In this document: one piece after another, positions 17,501 through 24,564 of the stretch
Layout of the letters: every line of letters begins with the position of its first letter
How positions within the stretch are numbered: the first letter of the stretch is position 1
DNA from: Streptomyces lunaelactis
Lineage (GTDB): Bacteria > Actinomycetota > Actinomycetes > Streptomycetales > Streptomycetaceae
Assembly: GCF_003054555.1 (NCBI RefSeq)
Contig: NZ_CP026304.1
Coordinates: 5,022,001-5,086,000, forward strand
Reading direction: 5' to 3'
DNA length: 64,000 bases
The notes under the pieces: model-generated
Database searches by the model: none
What the model was told of the DNA's origin: nothing
The model's input: only the letters and a program-made list of their open reading frames with translations
Position numbers and translations under genes: made by a program

Positions 17501-18541
17501 GTGTGGCTGCGGGCGCTCGGCATGAAGGTGGGCCGCGGGGTCGAGGCGTCGACCGTGCTGGCGCTGCCCGCGATGACGACGGTCGGCGACGGCGCGTTCC
17601 TCGCGGACGACACCATGGTGGCGAGCTATGAACTCGGCGGCGGCTGGCTCCGCATCGCCGAGGCCCGGGTCGGCAAGCGGGCCTTCCTCGGCAACTCCGG
17701 GATGACCGCCGCGGGCCGCTCCGTGCCCAAGCGGGGCCTGGTCGGCGTGCTGTCCTCGACCCCGAAGCGGGCGAAGGCGGGCAGCTCCTGGCTCGGCATG
17801 CCGCCGATGAAGCTGCCCCGGGCGGCGGAGGAGGGCGACCAGAGCCGTACCTTCGACCCGCCGAAGCGGCTGAAGTGGGCGCGCGCGATCGTCGAGATCT
17901 GCCGGATCGTGCCGGTCATGTGCAGTGTGGCGCTCGCCGTACTCGGACTGGCGGCCTTCGAACTGCTGGCCGCCCGCCTCGGAGTCGGACTCGCGGTGCT
18001 GTGCGGCGGCGGCGTGCTGCTCGCCGGCGGCCTGCTGGCCTGTGCGGTCGCGATCGCGATGAAGTGGCTGCTGGTCGGCCGTTTCCGGGCCGTCGAGCAC
18101 CCGCTGTGGTCGTCCTTCGTGTGGCGCAACGAGCTCGCGGACACCTTTGTCGAGGTGCTCGCCGTGCCGTGGCTGGTCGGCGCGACCGGCGGCACCCCGC
18201 TGATGAACCTGTGGCTGCGCGGTCTCGGCGCCCGCATCGGGCGCGGCGTCTGGTGCGAGACGTACTGGCTGCCGGAGGCCGACCTGGTCACCATCGGCGG
18301 CGGCGCGAGTGTGAATCGCGGTTGTGTGGTGCAGACGCACCTCTTCCACGACCGGATCATGCGCATGGACAATGTCGTCCTCGGAGCCGGTGCGACGCTC
18401 GGCCCGCACGGCATCGCGCTGCCCGGCGCGGTCATCGGCGCCCGCGCCGCGGTCGGTCCGGCGTCGCTGGTGATGCGCGGGGAGAGCGTGCCCGCGGGCA
18501 CCCGCTGGCTGGGCAACCCGATCGCGGCCTGGAAGCCGTAA
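14549..18541 (+). CDS. Pls/PosA-family single-module NRPS with membrane-bound C-terminal repeats
   Basis: 1330 residues, close to the size of epsilon-poly-L-lysine synthetase. An adenylation domain comes first (IIFTSGSTGKPKGV near 165-180, NTYGPTEAT, YRSGDLV, GRADEQIKLGGRRIELGEID). A carrier domain follows with its phosphopantetheine serine in GGGSLAAAQL (Ser587). There is no condensation or thioesterase domain. The rest alternates membrane segments with three tandem hexapeptide/left-handed-helix-like repeats (for example VRIGAGATVGARSTLFPGAR, and again near 1040 and 1260), the NRPS terminal domain of this family. Relatives make homopolymers of a basic amino acid or a diamine-linked product. 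Which residue is activated here is not known. Upstream ATG 14369 is rejected in favour of the coupled start at 14549. Confidence 0.9.
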   Translation: MTVAPETPTLLDPLLDEAPAPALFTAGGAAPERTLLDILDETARRHPDAPAVDDGDAPLTYGALLAEVEALRLELAAAGIGVGDRVGVRVPSGTADLYVSILAVLAAGAAYVPVDAEDPDERAELVFTEAAVSAVIGAGRAIERCGAPGGDTGRRPGPDDDAWIIFTSGSTGKPKGVAVSHRSAAAFVDAEARLFLAKEPLGPGDRVLAGLSVAFDASCEEMWLAWRYGACLVPAPRSLVRTGLDLGPWLVEQRITVVSTVPTLAALWPAEALDDVRLLIFGGEACPPELAERMAVAGREVWNTYGPTEATVVACAALLTGEGPVRIGLPLDGWELAVVDARGELVPMGETGELVIGGVGLARYLDADKDAEKYAPLPALGWDRAYRSGDLVRSEEEGLLFVGRADEQIKLGGRRIELGEIDAALQALPGVAGAAAAVRTTAGGHQLLVGYVVPSVPTAGAAAGDGAASGPEAAHDAMTSAAADGIADPLPLDAEPFDQADAVARLRKELPAALVPLIAVVDTLPTRTSGKVDRAALPWPLPGAGTPDAGQAELTAAEAWLAEQWAELLGAPVTSPDADFFVSGGGSLAAAQLVSRIRERYATGSVGDIYQNPTLGALARTLEASSAGGPEAGEMRPVPRRAAVVQSLLMLPLLSVAGLRWGVVAAAISNVVAAPWAPTVSWWWIALGWLLFVSPPGRIVIAAGGARLLLRGLRPGTYARGGGVHLRLWTAERLAELSGATSLAGIWLTYYARALGVRIGDEVDLHSLPPVTGMLRLGKGSAVEPEVDLSGHWLDGDRLHIGSVRIGAGATVGARSTLFPGARVGKRAEIAPGAGVTGTVPAGERWSGVPAARKGKANRRLPAGRPPRTRRWTTVYSVTSLALGLLPALAALPGLLVMGLFVRGSAGLGDALTAALAAVPPATVVAMITYALLILAGVRTLSIGLREGYHPVHGRVAWQAWATERLMDMARVHLFPLYASLFTPVWLRALGMKVGRGVEASTVLALPAMTTVGDGAFLADDTMVASYELGGGWLRIAEARVGKRAFLGNSGMTAAGRSVPKRGLVGVLSSTPKRAKAGSSWLGMPPMKLPRAAEEGDQSRTFDPPKRLKWARAIVEICRIVPVMCSVALAVLGLAAFELLAARLGVGLAVLCGGGVLLAGGLLACAVAIAMKWLLVGRFRAVEHPLWSSFVWRNELADTFVEVLAVPWLVGATGGTPLMNLWLRGLGARIGRGVWCETYWLPEADLVTIGGGASVNRGCVVQTHLFHDRIMRMDNVVLGAGATLGPHGIALPGAVIGARAAVGPASLVMRGESVPAGTRWLGNPIAAWKP

Positions 18542-18625
18542 CGCACACGAGGCACAGTCACACGAGGCACAGCGCGCATGCACACGCACACGAGTTCACA
18601 GCAAGAAACGCGAGGACGCACAACG

Positions 18626-19933
18626 GTGACGGATTCGTACCTGCCGCAGCACGGTGACAGCGGCTACCGGACGGCCGAGTACGACCTGGAGCTGGACTAC
18701 CGTCCGCTGCCCGGCCGGCTCGCGGGCCGGGCCAGGATCACCGCCGTCGCCGAGCGCACGCTGCCCGAAGTCGTCCTGGACCTCGGCCCGTTCCGTATCA
18801 ACCGCGTCCTGGTGGACGGCGCCCGCCCGGCCCGGTACACGCACCGGGCCGACAAGCTGCGCATCCGGCCTGCCAAGCCGCTGCGCGCCGGGGCGTCGTT
18901 CACCGTCGAGGTGCGCTACACCGGCGTCCCCCACCCGGTCCGTACGCCCGACTGGGGCGACCTCGGCTGGGAGCAGCTGGAGGACGGCGCGCTGGTGGCC
19001 TCCCAGCCGAGCGGCGCCCGGTCCTGGTTCCCCTGCAACGACCGCCCCGACGACAAGGCGGTCTACCGGATCGCGGTGACCACCCCGTCGCCGTACACCG
19101 TGGTCGCCAACGGATCCCTGACCTCCCGGACGATCAGCGCCTCCACCACCACGTGGGTGTACGAGCAGCCGGCGCCGATGGCGAGCTATCTCGCGACCGT
19201 CCAGATCGGCGCGTACGAGCTGGTCGACGTGGCGCACTCCGGACCGGTGCCGCAGCCGGCCGCCGTGCCCCGGGAGCTGCTCGGCCGCTTCGAACACGAC
19301 TTCGCCCGGCAGCCGCAGATGATGATGGCGTTCACGGACCTCTTCGGCCCCTACCCCTTCGACGACTACGGGGTCGTGGTGGTGGACGAGGAACTGGACG
19401 TGCCCGTCGAGGCGCAGGGCCTCTCGATCTTCGGGTCCAACCATGTCGACGGGCGGCGCGGCAGCGAGCGCCTGATCGCGCACGAGCTGGCCCACCAGTG
19501 GTTCGGCAACAGCCTGACCGTCGCGGACTGGCGGCACATCTGGCTCAACGAGGGCTTCGCGAAGTACGCGGAGTGGCTGTGGTCCGAGGTCTCCGGCGGG
19601 CCGTCGGCGGCGGCCCTCGCGGCGAAGTCCCGCGACAAGCTGGCCCTGCTGCGCCAGGACATCAAGATCGCCGACCCTGGCCTGCGGCGGCTGTTCGACG
19701 ACCGGCTCTACGAGCGCGGCGGCCTGACGATGCACGCGCTCCGTACGGTGATGGGGCATGCGGCGTTCGTGACGCTGCTGCGGGAGTGGACGGCGACGCG
19801 GCGGCACGGTGTGGTGACGACGGAGGAGTTCATCGCGCTTGCGCAGTGGCATTCGGCGCATCCGCTGGAGGGGCTGTTCAGGATGTGGCTGTACGACACG
19901 AAGCTCCCGACGCTGCCGCAGCCGCGGCGCTGA
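18626..19933 (+). CDS. M1-family zinc metallopeptidase
   Basis: 435 residues. The gluzincin motif is HELAHQWFGN with the third ligand in LNEGFAKYAEW, 18 residues further on. The N-terminal beta-domain ([20 protein letters not shown]) and the exopeptidase-like region around PVEAQGLSIFG, in place of GAMEN, are typical of the short actinobacterial M1 members that lack the long C-terminal helical domain. GTG 18626 is preferred; the ATG at 18578 would add 16 low-complexity residues. No signal peptide, so cytosolic. It starts 84 bases after the NRPS and could be in its operon. Confidence 0.92.
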   Translation: MTDSYLPQHGDSGYRTAEYDLELDYRPLPGRLAGRARITAVAERTLPEVVLDLGPFRINRVLVDGARPARYTHRADKLRIRPAKPLRAGASFTVEVRYTGVPHPVRTPDWGDLGWEQLEDGALVASQPSGARSWFPCNDRPDDKAVYRIAVTTPSPYTVVANGSLTSRTISASTTTWVYEQPAPMASYLATVQIGAYELVDVAHSGPVPQPAAVPRELLGRFEHDFARQPQMMMAFTDLFGPYPFDDYGVVVVDEELDVPVEAQGLSIFGSNHVDGRRGSERLIAHELAHQWFGNSLTVADWRHIWLNEGFAKYAEWLWSEVSGGPSAAALAAKSRDKLALLRQDIKIADPGLRRLFDDRLYERGGLTMHALRTVMGHAAFVTLLREWTATRRHGVVTTEEFIALAQWHSAHPLEGLFRMWLYDTKLPTLPQPRR

Positions 19934-19996
19934 GGGGGCCGGGGGCCTGACGTGTCAGCCCCGCCGGCGACCGCGGGGTCCGTGGCGGAGCCCCGG

Positions 19997-20401
19997 TCAC
20001 TGACCCTCGCGCGCCGCGCGCCACGCGCGGACCGCCGCGTCGACGTCGAACGGCTGAAGACCCAGCGGCGGACCCGGCGGCGGCCGTCGGACCGCTGCCG
20101 TGATCTTCTCGTTGACCTCCGTCAGGACCCGCCTGACCTCCGCCTCCGTCGCCGCACCCGCCGCCGCCTCCCGCGCGTCCTCCGCCTCCTTGCGGAGCGC
20201 GAGCGTCGGCGGCAGGACGGAGACGCCCTCGCGGTGCAACTTGCCCTTGACCCACCACAGTTCGTCGTAGGGGGCCTTGTCGTCCGGGAGCGGCTTTCCG
20301 AAGCCCGGCAGATCCTTGAAGTCCCCGCGCTCCGACGCCTCGCGGATCTGCTTGTCGACCCACGACTCGAAGCTGACACCCGGCGGTTTCCGCTCAGTCA
20401 T
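19997..20401 (-). CDS. DUF1992 (DnaJ-homologue subfamily C-like) protein
   Basis: 134 residues. The conserved N-terminal block SFESWVDKQIREASERGDFK then DLPGFGKPLP (residues about 10-39) is the DUF1992 signature, and YDELWWVKGKLHREGVSVLP follows. The C-terminal half is charged and helical. ATG 20401 is right for the family start. The same reading frame is open all the way up into the RNA ligase at 21481, but the sequence between is out-of-frame noise. No J-domain is present despite the family name. Function unknown. Confidence 0.85.
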   Translation of the reverse strand: MTERKPPGVSFESWVDKQIREASERGDFKDLPGFGKPLPDDKAPYDELWWVKGKLHREGVSVLPPTLALRKEAEDAREAAAGAATEAEVRRVLTEVNEKITAAVRRPPPGPPLGLQPFDVDAAVRAWRAAREGQ

Positions 20402-20424
20402 GCCTCCAGCGTACGGTTGCCGGC

Positions 20425-20823
20425 TCAGCGGTTGCCGTTCAGCAGTTGCCGTTCGTCGGCCTGCCCCCGCTCCGCCCATGCGACCTCGACCCCGCGCAGG
20501 CCCCGGCCCCACCCCTGGGCGATCTCGGCGAGCCGGGCCGCGTCCGGCGGGGTCCGGCCGAGGCCGATCGCGTACCGCGCCAGCGCCGGCCCGGTCTCGA
20601 ACGGCCGGGGCCAGGCGTGCGCGTCCACCGCCCCCGCGTCCTCGAGGGCGGTGAGGAGCGCTCGTACGCGACCCCGGACGCGGCCCAGGGTCTCCTCGAA
20701 CTCCTCGGCCCCGCCCGCGCGTACGGTCACGATCGCCCACGCCGCGTGCAGCCTGTGCGGGGCCGGCGGTGACAACAGCTCCGGCCACGGGTCGGTGCCG
20801 GTCTCGGCTGCCGTCTCCCACAT
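20425..20823 (-). CDS. Coding segment in a second frame behind the RNA ligase, unrecognised
   Basis: About 132 codons in a frame different from the ligase before it. Codons here have strongly GC-rich third positions (for example TGG GAG ACG GCA GCC GAG ACC GGC), and the product is well composed: HRLHAAWAIVTVRAGGAEEF and GVEVAWAERGQADERQLLNG. It is either the C-terminal part of the ligase, cut off by a one-base shift, or a separate gene starting at ATG 20823 with no clear ribosome binding site. I recognise no family. It ends 24 bases before the DUF1992 gene. Confidence 0.6.
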   Translation of the reverse strand: MWETAAETGTDPWPELLSPPAPHRLHAAWAIVTVRAGGAEEFEETLGRVRGRVRALLTALEDAGAVDAHAWPRPFETGPALARYAIGLGRTPPDAARLAEIAQGWGRGLRGVEVAWAERGQADERQLLNGNR

Positions 20824-20827
20824 CGGC

Positions 20828-21481
20828 GGCTGCCCCCGAACGCACCGCCCACAGCGCAGCGTTGGCGCTCAGCCCGTTCTCCACGACAGCGGCGTGCATC
20901 CAGTGCGAATCGGTCTGTACGTGCCCACCGCGCACCCACTTGGCCACCCGCTGCCCGAACTCCGCCCCGTCGAAGCCCTCGACGGTCCGTACGACGTAGC
21001 CCTCCTGCCGCGCGGTGTCCAGCCGCAGCGCCCGCAGGGCCCGTTCGTCGAAGGTGCCCCGCCACAGCACCCGTGGCGCCGGAACTCCCAGCCGCCGCAG
21101 GAACCGCACGGTCCGGTCCCAGTCCAGGCAGCGGTCGCCGCCGTCCCAGACGGAGAACCCGTAGAACCAGCTCTCCAGGTCCTGGTAGGCGATCGAGTGC
21201 CGCGCGTAGAGGTTCTCGCCGCACACCCGCCACTCCTGCGGGATCTCCGCGCCGATCCGCCCCTGCAGAGACTTGATCCACGCCCGCGAGGGATGGTGTG
21301 CGGAGTCGAGCGAGCGGGCGTGCAGCCCGTCCGCGTAGAGGGTGGTGTTCTCCCCGTCGAGCTTCTCGGTGACCACGACTTCACGGCCGCGCAGCCCGGA
21401 CAGCTCACGGGCTCGTACGTCGTCCGACGCCGCCCCCGGCGACCACGGGAGATGCGGCGTACGGGGGTAGCGCACACGCAT
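20828..21481 (-). CDS. RNA ligase family protein, frame broken at its 3' end
   Basis: ATP-dependent RNA ligase nucleotidyltransferase domain, about 218 residues. Motif I with the AMP-accepting lysine is EKLDGENTT (about residues 38-46). RVCGENLYARHSI is motif III, FYGFSVWD motif IIIa, EGYVVRTVEG motif IV, and KWVRGGHVQTD motif V. It should seal or repair RNA ends. There is no stop in its frame: the frame runs on as arginine/glycine-rich noise into the DUF1992 gene, while good coding sequence resumes in another frame from about 20823. A run of five G (20833-20837) lies exactly in the interval where the shift must be. The coordinates given here end where the frame stops looking coding. Confidence 0.75.
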
Positions 21482-21584
21482 GATCCGCTCTCCGTGACGA
21501 CCAACAGGTCCGGTCACTGTAGGAGGAGCGGGGAGAGCGTCTCCATCGAAATAGTTCGCAGTGGCTGAGCAGTGGCTCAAAGGC

Positions 21585-21616
21585 AGGAGCCCCGGTCCGG
21601 ACGGAACGGGGCTCCT
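21585..21616 (-). terminator. Terminator of the cold shock gene
   Basis: AGGAGCCCCG 21585-21594 pairs perfectly with CGGGGCTCCT 21607-21616, 12-base loop. On the minus strand TGCCTTTGAG follows. It lies about 40 bases after the cold shock gene stop and also faces the 5' side of the ligase gene. Confidence 0.7.
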
Positions 21617-21656
21617 TGGTACTGCTGAGTCGTGCGCGATCGCCGACCCTGGCTGA

Positions 21657-21860
21657 CTAGGCCGGGGTGACGTTCTCCGCCTGCGGGCCCTTCGGGCCCT
21701 GAGTGACGTCGAAGTTCACGACCTGGTTCTCCTCGAGGGAGCGGAAGCCAGACGCGTTGATCGCGGAGTAGTGGACGAAGACATCCGGGCCGCCGCCGTC
21801 CTGGGCGATGAAGCCGAAGCCCTTTTCAGCGTTGAACCACTTAACGGTTCCGGTAGCCAT
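21657..21860 (-). CDS. Cold shock protein, CspA family
   Basis: 67 residues, a single cold shock domain. RNA-binding motifs are KGFGFI (RNP1 region) and VFVHYSAI (RNP2 region), within [20 protein letters not shown]. It is a small OB-fold RNA chaperone. The ATG at 21860 has GGAGGG 6-11 bases upstream (AAGGAGGGCTTATG). The leader of more than 100 bases carries a hairpin (21926-21951), which fits post-transcriptional control as in other csp genes. Confidence 0.96.
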   Translation of the reverse strand: MATGTVKWFNAEKGFGFIAQDGGGPDVFVHYSAINASGFRSLEENQVVNFDVTQGPKGPQAENVTPA

Positions 21861-21925
21861 AAGCCCTCCTTGGGCCAAAGGGTTGCCCTGCTCCAGAACC
21901 TGCAAGAAGTCTGAAAACTACAAAA

Positions 21926-21951
21926 GCCTGCGGGTTACATGCTCCGCAGGC
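21926..21951 (-). promoter_or_regulatory. Hairpin in the cold shock gene leader, possible attenuator
   Basis: A perfect 8-base-pair stem (21926-21933 with 21944-21951, arms GCCTGCGG/CCGCAGGC) and a 10-base loop. On the minus strand it is followed at once by TTTT and a T-rich stretch (TTTTGTAGTTTTCAG). That makes it look like an intrinsic terminator placed 66 bases before the cold shock start codon. Confidence 0.55.
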
Positions 21952-21989
21952 TCTGTACTGCAAGGGAAACCAAACTGCAACTTGCGTCG

Positions 21990-21995
21990 AGCCTA
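21990..21995 (-). promoter_or_regulatory. Possible -10 box of the cold shock gene
   Basis: TAGGCT on the minus strand, a form of -10 common in Streptomyces, would place the start near 21983 and give a leader of about 120 bases including the hairpin. No convincing -35 is seen. An alternative is TTGCAG-17-TACAGA nearer the gene. Confidence 0.35.
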
Positions 21996-22183
21996 GCACG
22001 CAGCGTGTGCGCGGCGGTAGAGGGAAAGATCACGGCACTCGGGGGTTCTGGCGGGACCGAAGCGGGGCCGTAGCGGGGACGAAGCGGGACCAGAAAGGAG
22101 CTGACCGTGCGGCTCGGACAGGCGGCGCGGACGCCCGCCGCACCGGCGCTCGCCCCGACGCCGTCAACCGCCCCGGGCAGGTC

Positions 22184-23071
<888 letters not shown>

Positions 23072-23119
23072 CGGCACGGCGGGTATCAGGACGGCGGGTA
23101 ACTGCACGGCGCCTGGCGG

Positions 23120-24172
23120 CTACTCGGCGGGGATGGGTGCCTGCATGTGCTCGCTGATCCACTGGATCGACCCGTCGCCCATGCCCTTCACATAGGTCTT
23201 GGCGTTGTGCTCGCCGTCCTGGATGACCTGGAGGCGGGTCTTGACCGGGCCCTTGCCGTAGTCCCGTATGAAGGCGTTGAGGCTCTTCATCCCGGACTCC
23301 TTGGTGCCTATCTGGAAGGCCAGATAGACGTCGTTGTCCTTGGTGTCGGGCTTGGCGCCCAGGGCCTTGGCGAGCTTCTCCGGGTTGTTGGCCTGTCGCT
23401 GTGCCTCATGGCCCGACCAGAGCGGCGAGTCCGGCACCGTGTCCGGTCCCGAGGCGATCACGGCCTTGAACCTGTCCGGGCGCTGCAGCACCGACTTCAG
23501 GCCGACGAACGCGCCGGACGAGGAGCCCATGAAGGCCCAGCCGTCGCGGGACTTGAAGGTGCGGAAGTTGGCCTTCACGAAGTCCGGGACGTCCTCGGTG
23601 ATCCAGGTGCCCATCTTCGGCTGCCCCGGGATGTCGCTGCCGTCGTAGTAGTACTTGGCGTCCGGGTTGAGGACCGGCATCACCACGACGAACGGCAGAC
23701 TCTTGCCTTGCTGCGACCACTTGCTGATGCTGCTCTGCAGCTTGAGGTCGGTGCCCATCCAGTAGTTGTTCGGGTAGCCGTTGCCGCCGGGCAGGGCCAT
23801 CAGTACGGGGAAGCCGCTGTTGGCGTACTTGGGGTCGAAGTACTGCTTCGGAGCCCAGACCCAGACCTTGCCCGTGAAGCCGGACTTCGCGCCCTCCAGG
23901 GTGGTGACACCGATCTTGGTGCCGTCGTCGAGGGTGTTCTGGGTGGTGAACGAGGCCTTCGGGCCGGTCGGCATCAGCGTCTTCGCCGCGGCTTCGTCCG
24001 CCGCCGCGTCGGCCTTGTCGTCCTGCGCCCCACCGCCCGGCCGCTCAGTGGCGGGGGCACTGGCGCTGGGCCCGTCGAAGGAGACCGGGGCCCCCTCGTC
24101 CGAGCAGCCGGCGACGAGCGCGACAGAGCCGAGGGCGACGGCGGCTATGAGGGCCTTGGGCAGGCGTTTCAT
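23120..24172 (-). CDS. Secreted lipoprotein, antigen 85-like esterase
   Basis: 350 residues. The signal peptide MKRLPKALIAAVALGSVALV ends in a lipobox LVAGC (Cys23), so it is a membrane-anchored lipoprotein. After a Pro/Ala/Asp linker comes an alpha/beta hydrolase of the esterase D / antigen 85 type: PVLMALPGGNGYPNNYWM, the nucleophile elbow GWAFMGSSSGAF, and the likely catalytic His in IQDGEHNAKTYV. Candidate substrates are acyl esters of cell-envelope glycans, but none can be assigned. It is convergent with mqnA. Confidence 0.85.
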   Translation of the reverse strand: MKRLPKALIAAVALGSVALVAGCSDEGAPVSFDGPSASAPATERPGGGAQDDKADAAADEAAAKTLMPTGPKASFTTQNTLDDGTKIGVTTLEGAKSGFTGKVWVWAPKQYFDPKYANSGFPVLMALPGGNGYPNNYWMGTDLKLQSSISKWSQQGKSLPFVVVMPVLNPDAKYYYDGSDIPGQPKMGTWITEDVPDFVKANFRTFKSRDGWAFMGSSSGAFVGLKSVLQRPDRFKAVIASGPDTVPDSPLWSGHEAQRQANNPEKLAKALGAKPDTKDNDVYLAFQIGTKESGMKSLNAFIRDYGKGPVKTRLQVIQDGEHNAKTYVKGMGDGSIQWISEHMQAPIPAE

Positions 24173-24296
24173 GGAGGGACTCCGAGGGTTCTGGCACTTC
24201 GTGCACGGCTGGATTCCGACAAGACGCGCGTTTTACGCCCTTGGAGATGACGGACGGCCCGGTTCGGTTGACTCCGGGGCGGCGGGAATCCTCGTG

Positions 24297-24421
24297 ATGC
24301 GGCACACGGCGGGCGGGATGGGCCGCGTCTGTCCCGGGCGCGGCGCCGGCGGCCGTACGGTCGCGGCGACTTGCGGCAACTCGTCGCCGACTGCCTCGCC
24401 AAGGACCCGGCGGCGCGGCCG
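24297..24421 (+). pseudogene. Deletion remnant of a Ser/Thr kinase gene
   Basis: The start reads GGMGRVCPGRGAGGRTVA (frame of 24297), which matches the glycine-rich loop of the intact kinase that follows (GGMGRVYLARSPGGRTVA). It is joined almost directly, in another frame, to DLRQLVADCLAKDPAARP at 24368-24421, which matches the end of the kinase domain (GLIRACLAKDPASRP). About 220 residues of the catalytic domain are missing. The fragment sits just upstream of the intact gene, so it is most simply a decayed tandem copy. Confidence 0.7.
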
Positions 24422-24564
24422 CTCCGGGCCGGCGCCAGGACCGCTGGTCGAGCAGGTCAGCCGGGCCGCGTCCACCCTGGCCCCTGTGTTCATCCTGCCG
24501 CACCAACATCTACTGTGGCGTGTACACAGCAAACGTGCGAGCAAACTGTACGGGGGAGACTTCG

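Noticed and set aside
14468..18589. A 1373-codon open frame on the minus strand over the whole NRPS gene
   Set aside because: It is the typical antisense shadow of a GC-rich gene; the product is low-complexity Arg/Gly/Asp/Gln without domains, while the plus strand has clear NRPS motifs.
19997..21580. A single 527-residue fusion of RNA ligase and DUF1992
   Set aside because: The frame is open, but codons between 20820 and 20401 are non-coding in character, and good coding DNA lies in another frame there.
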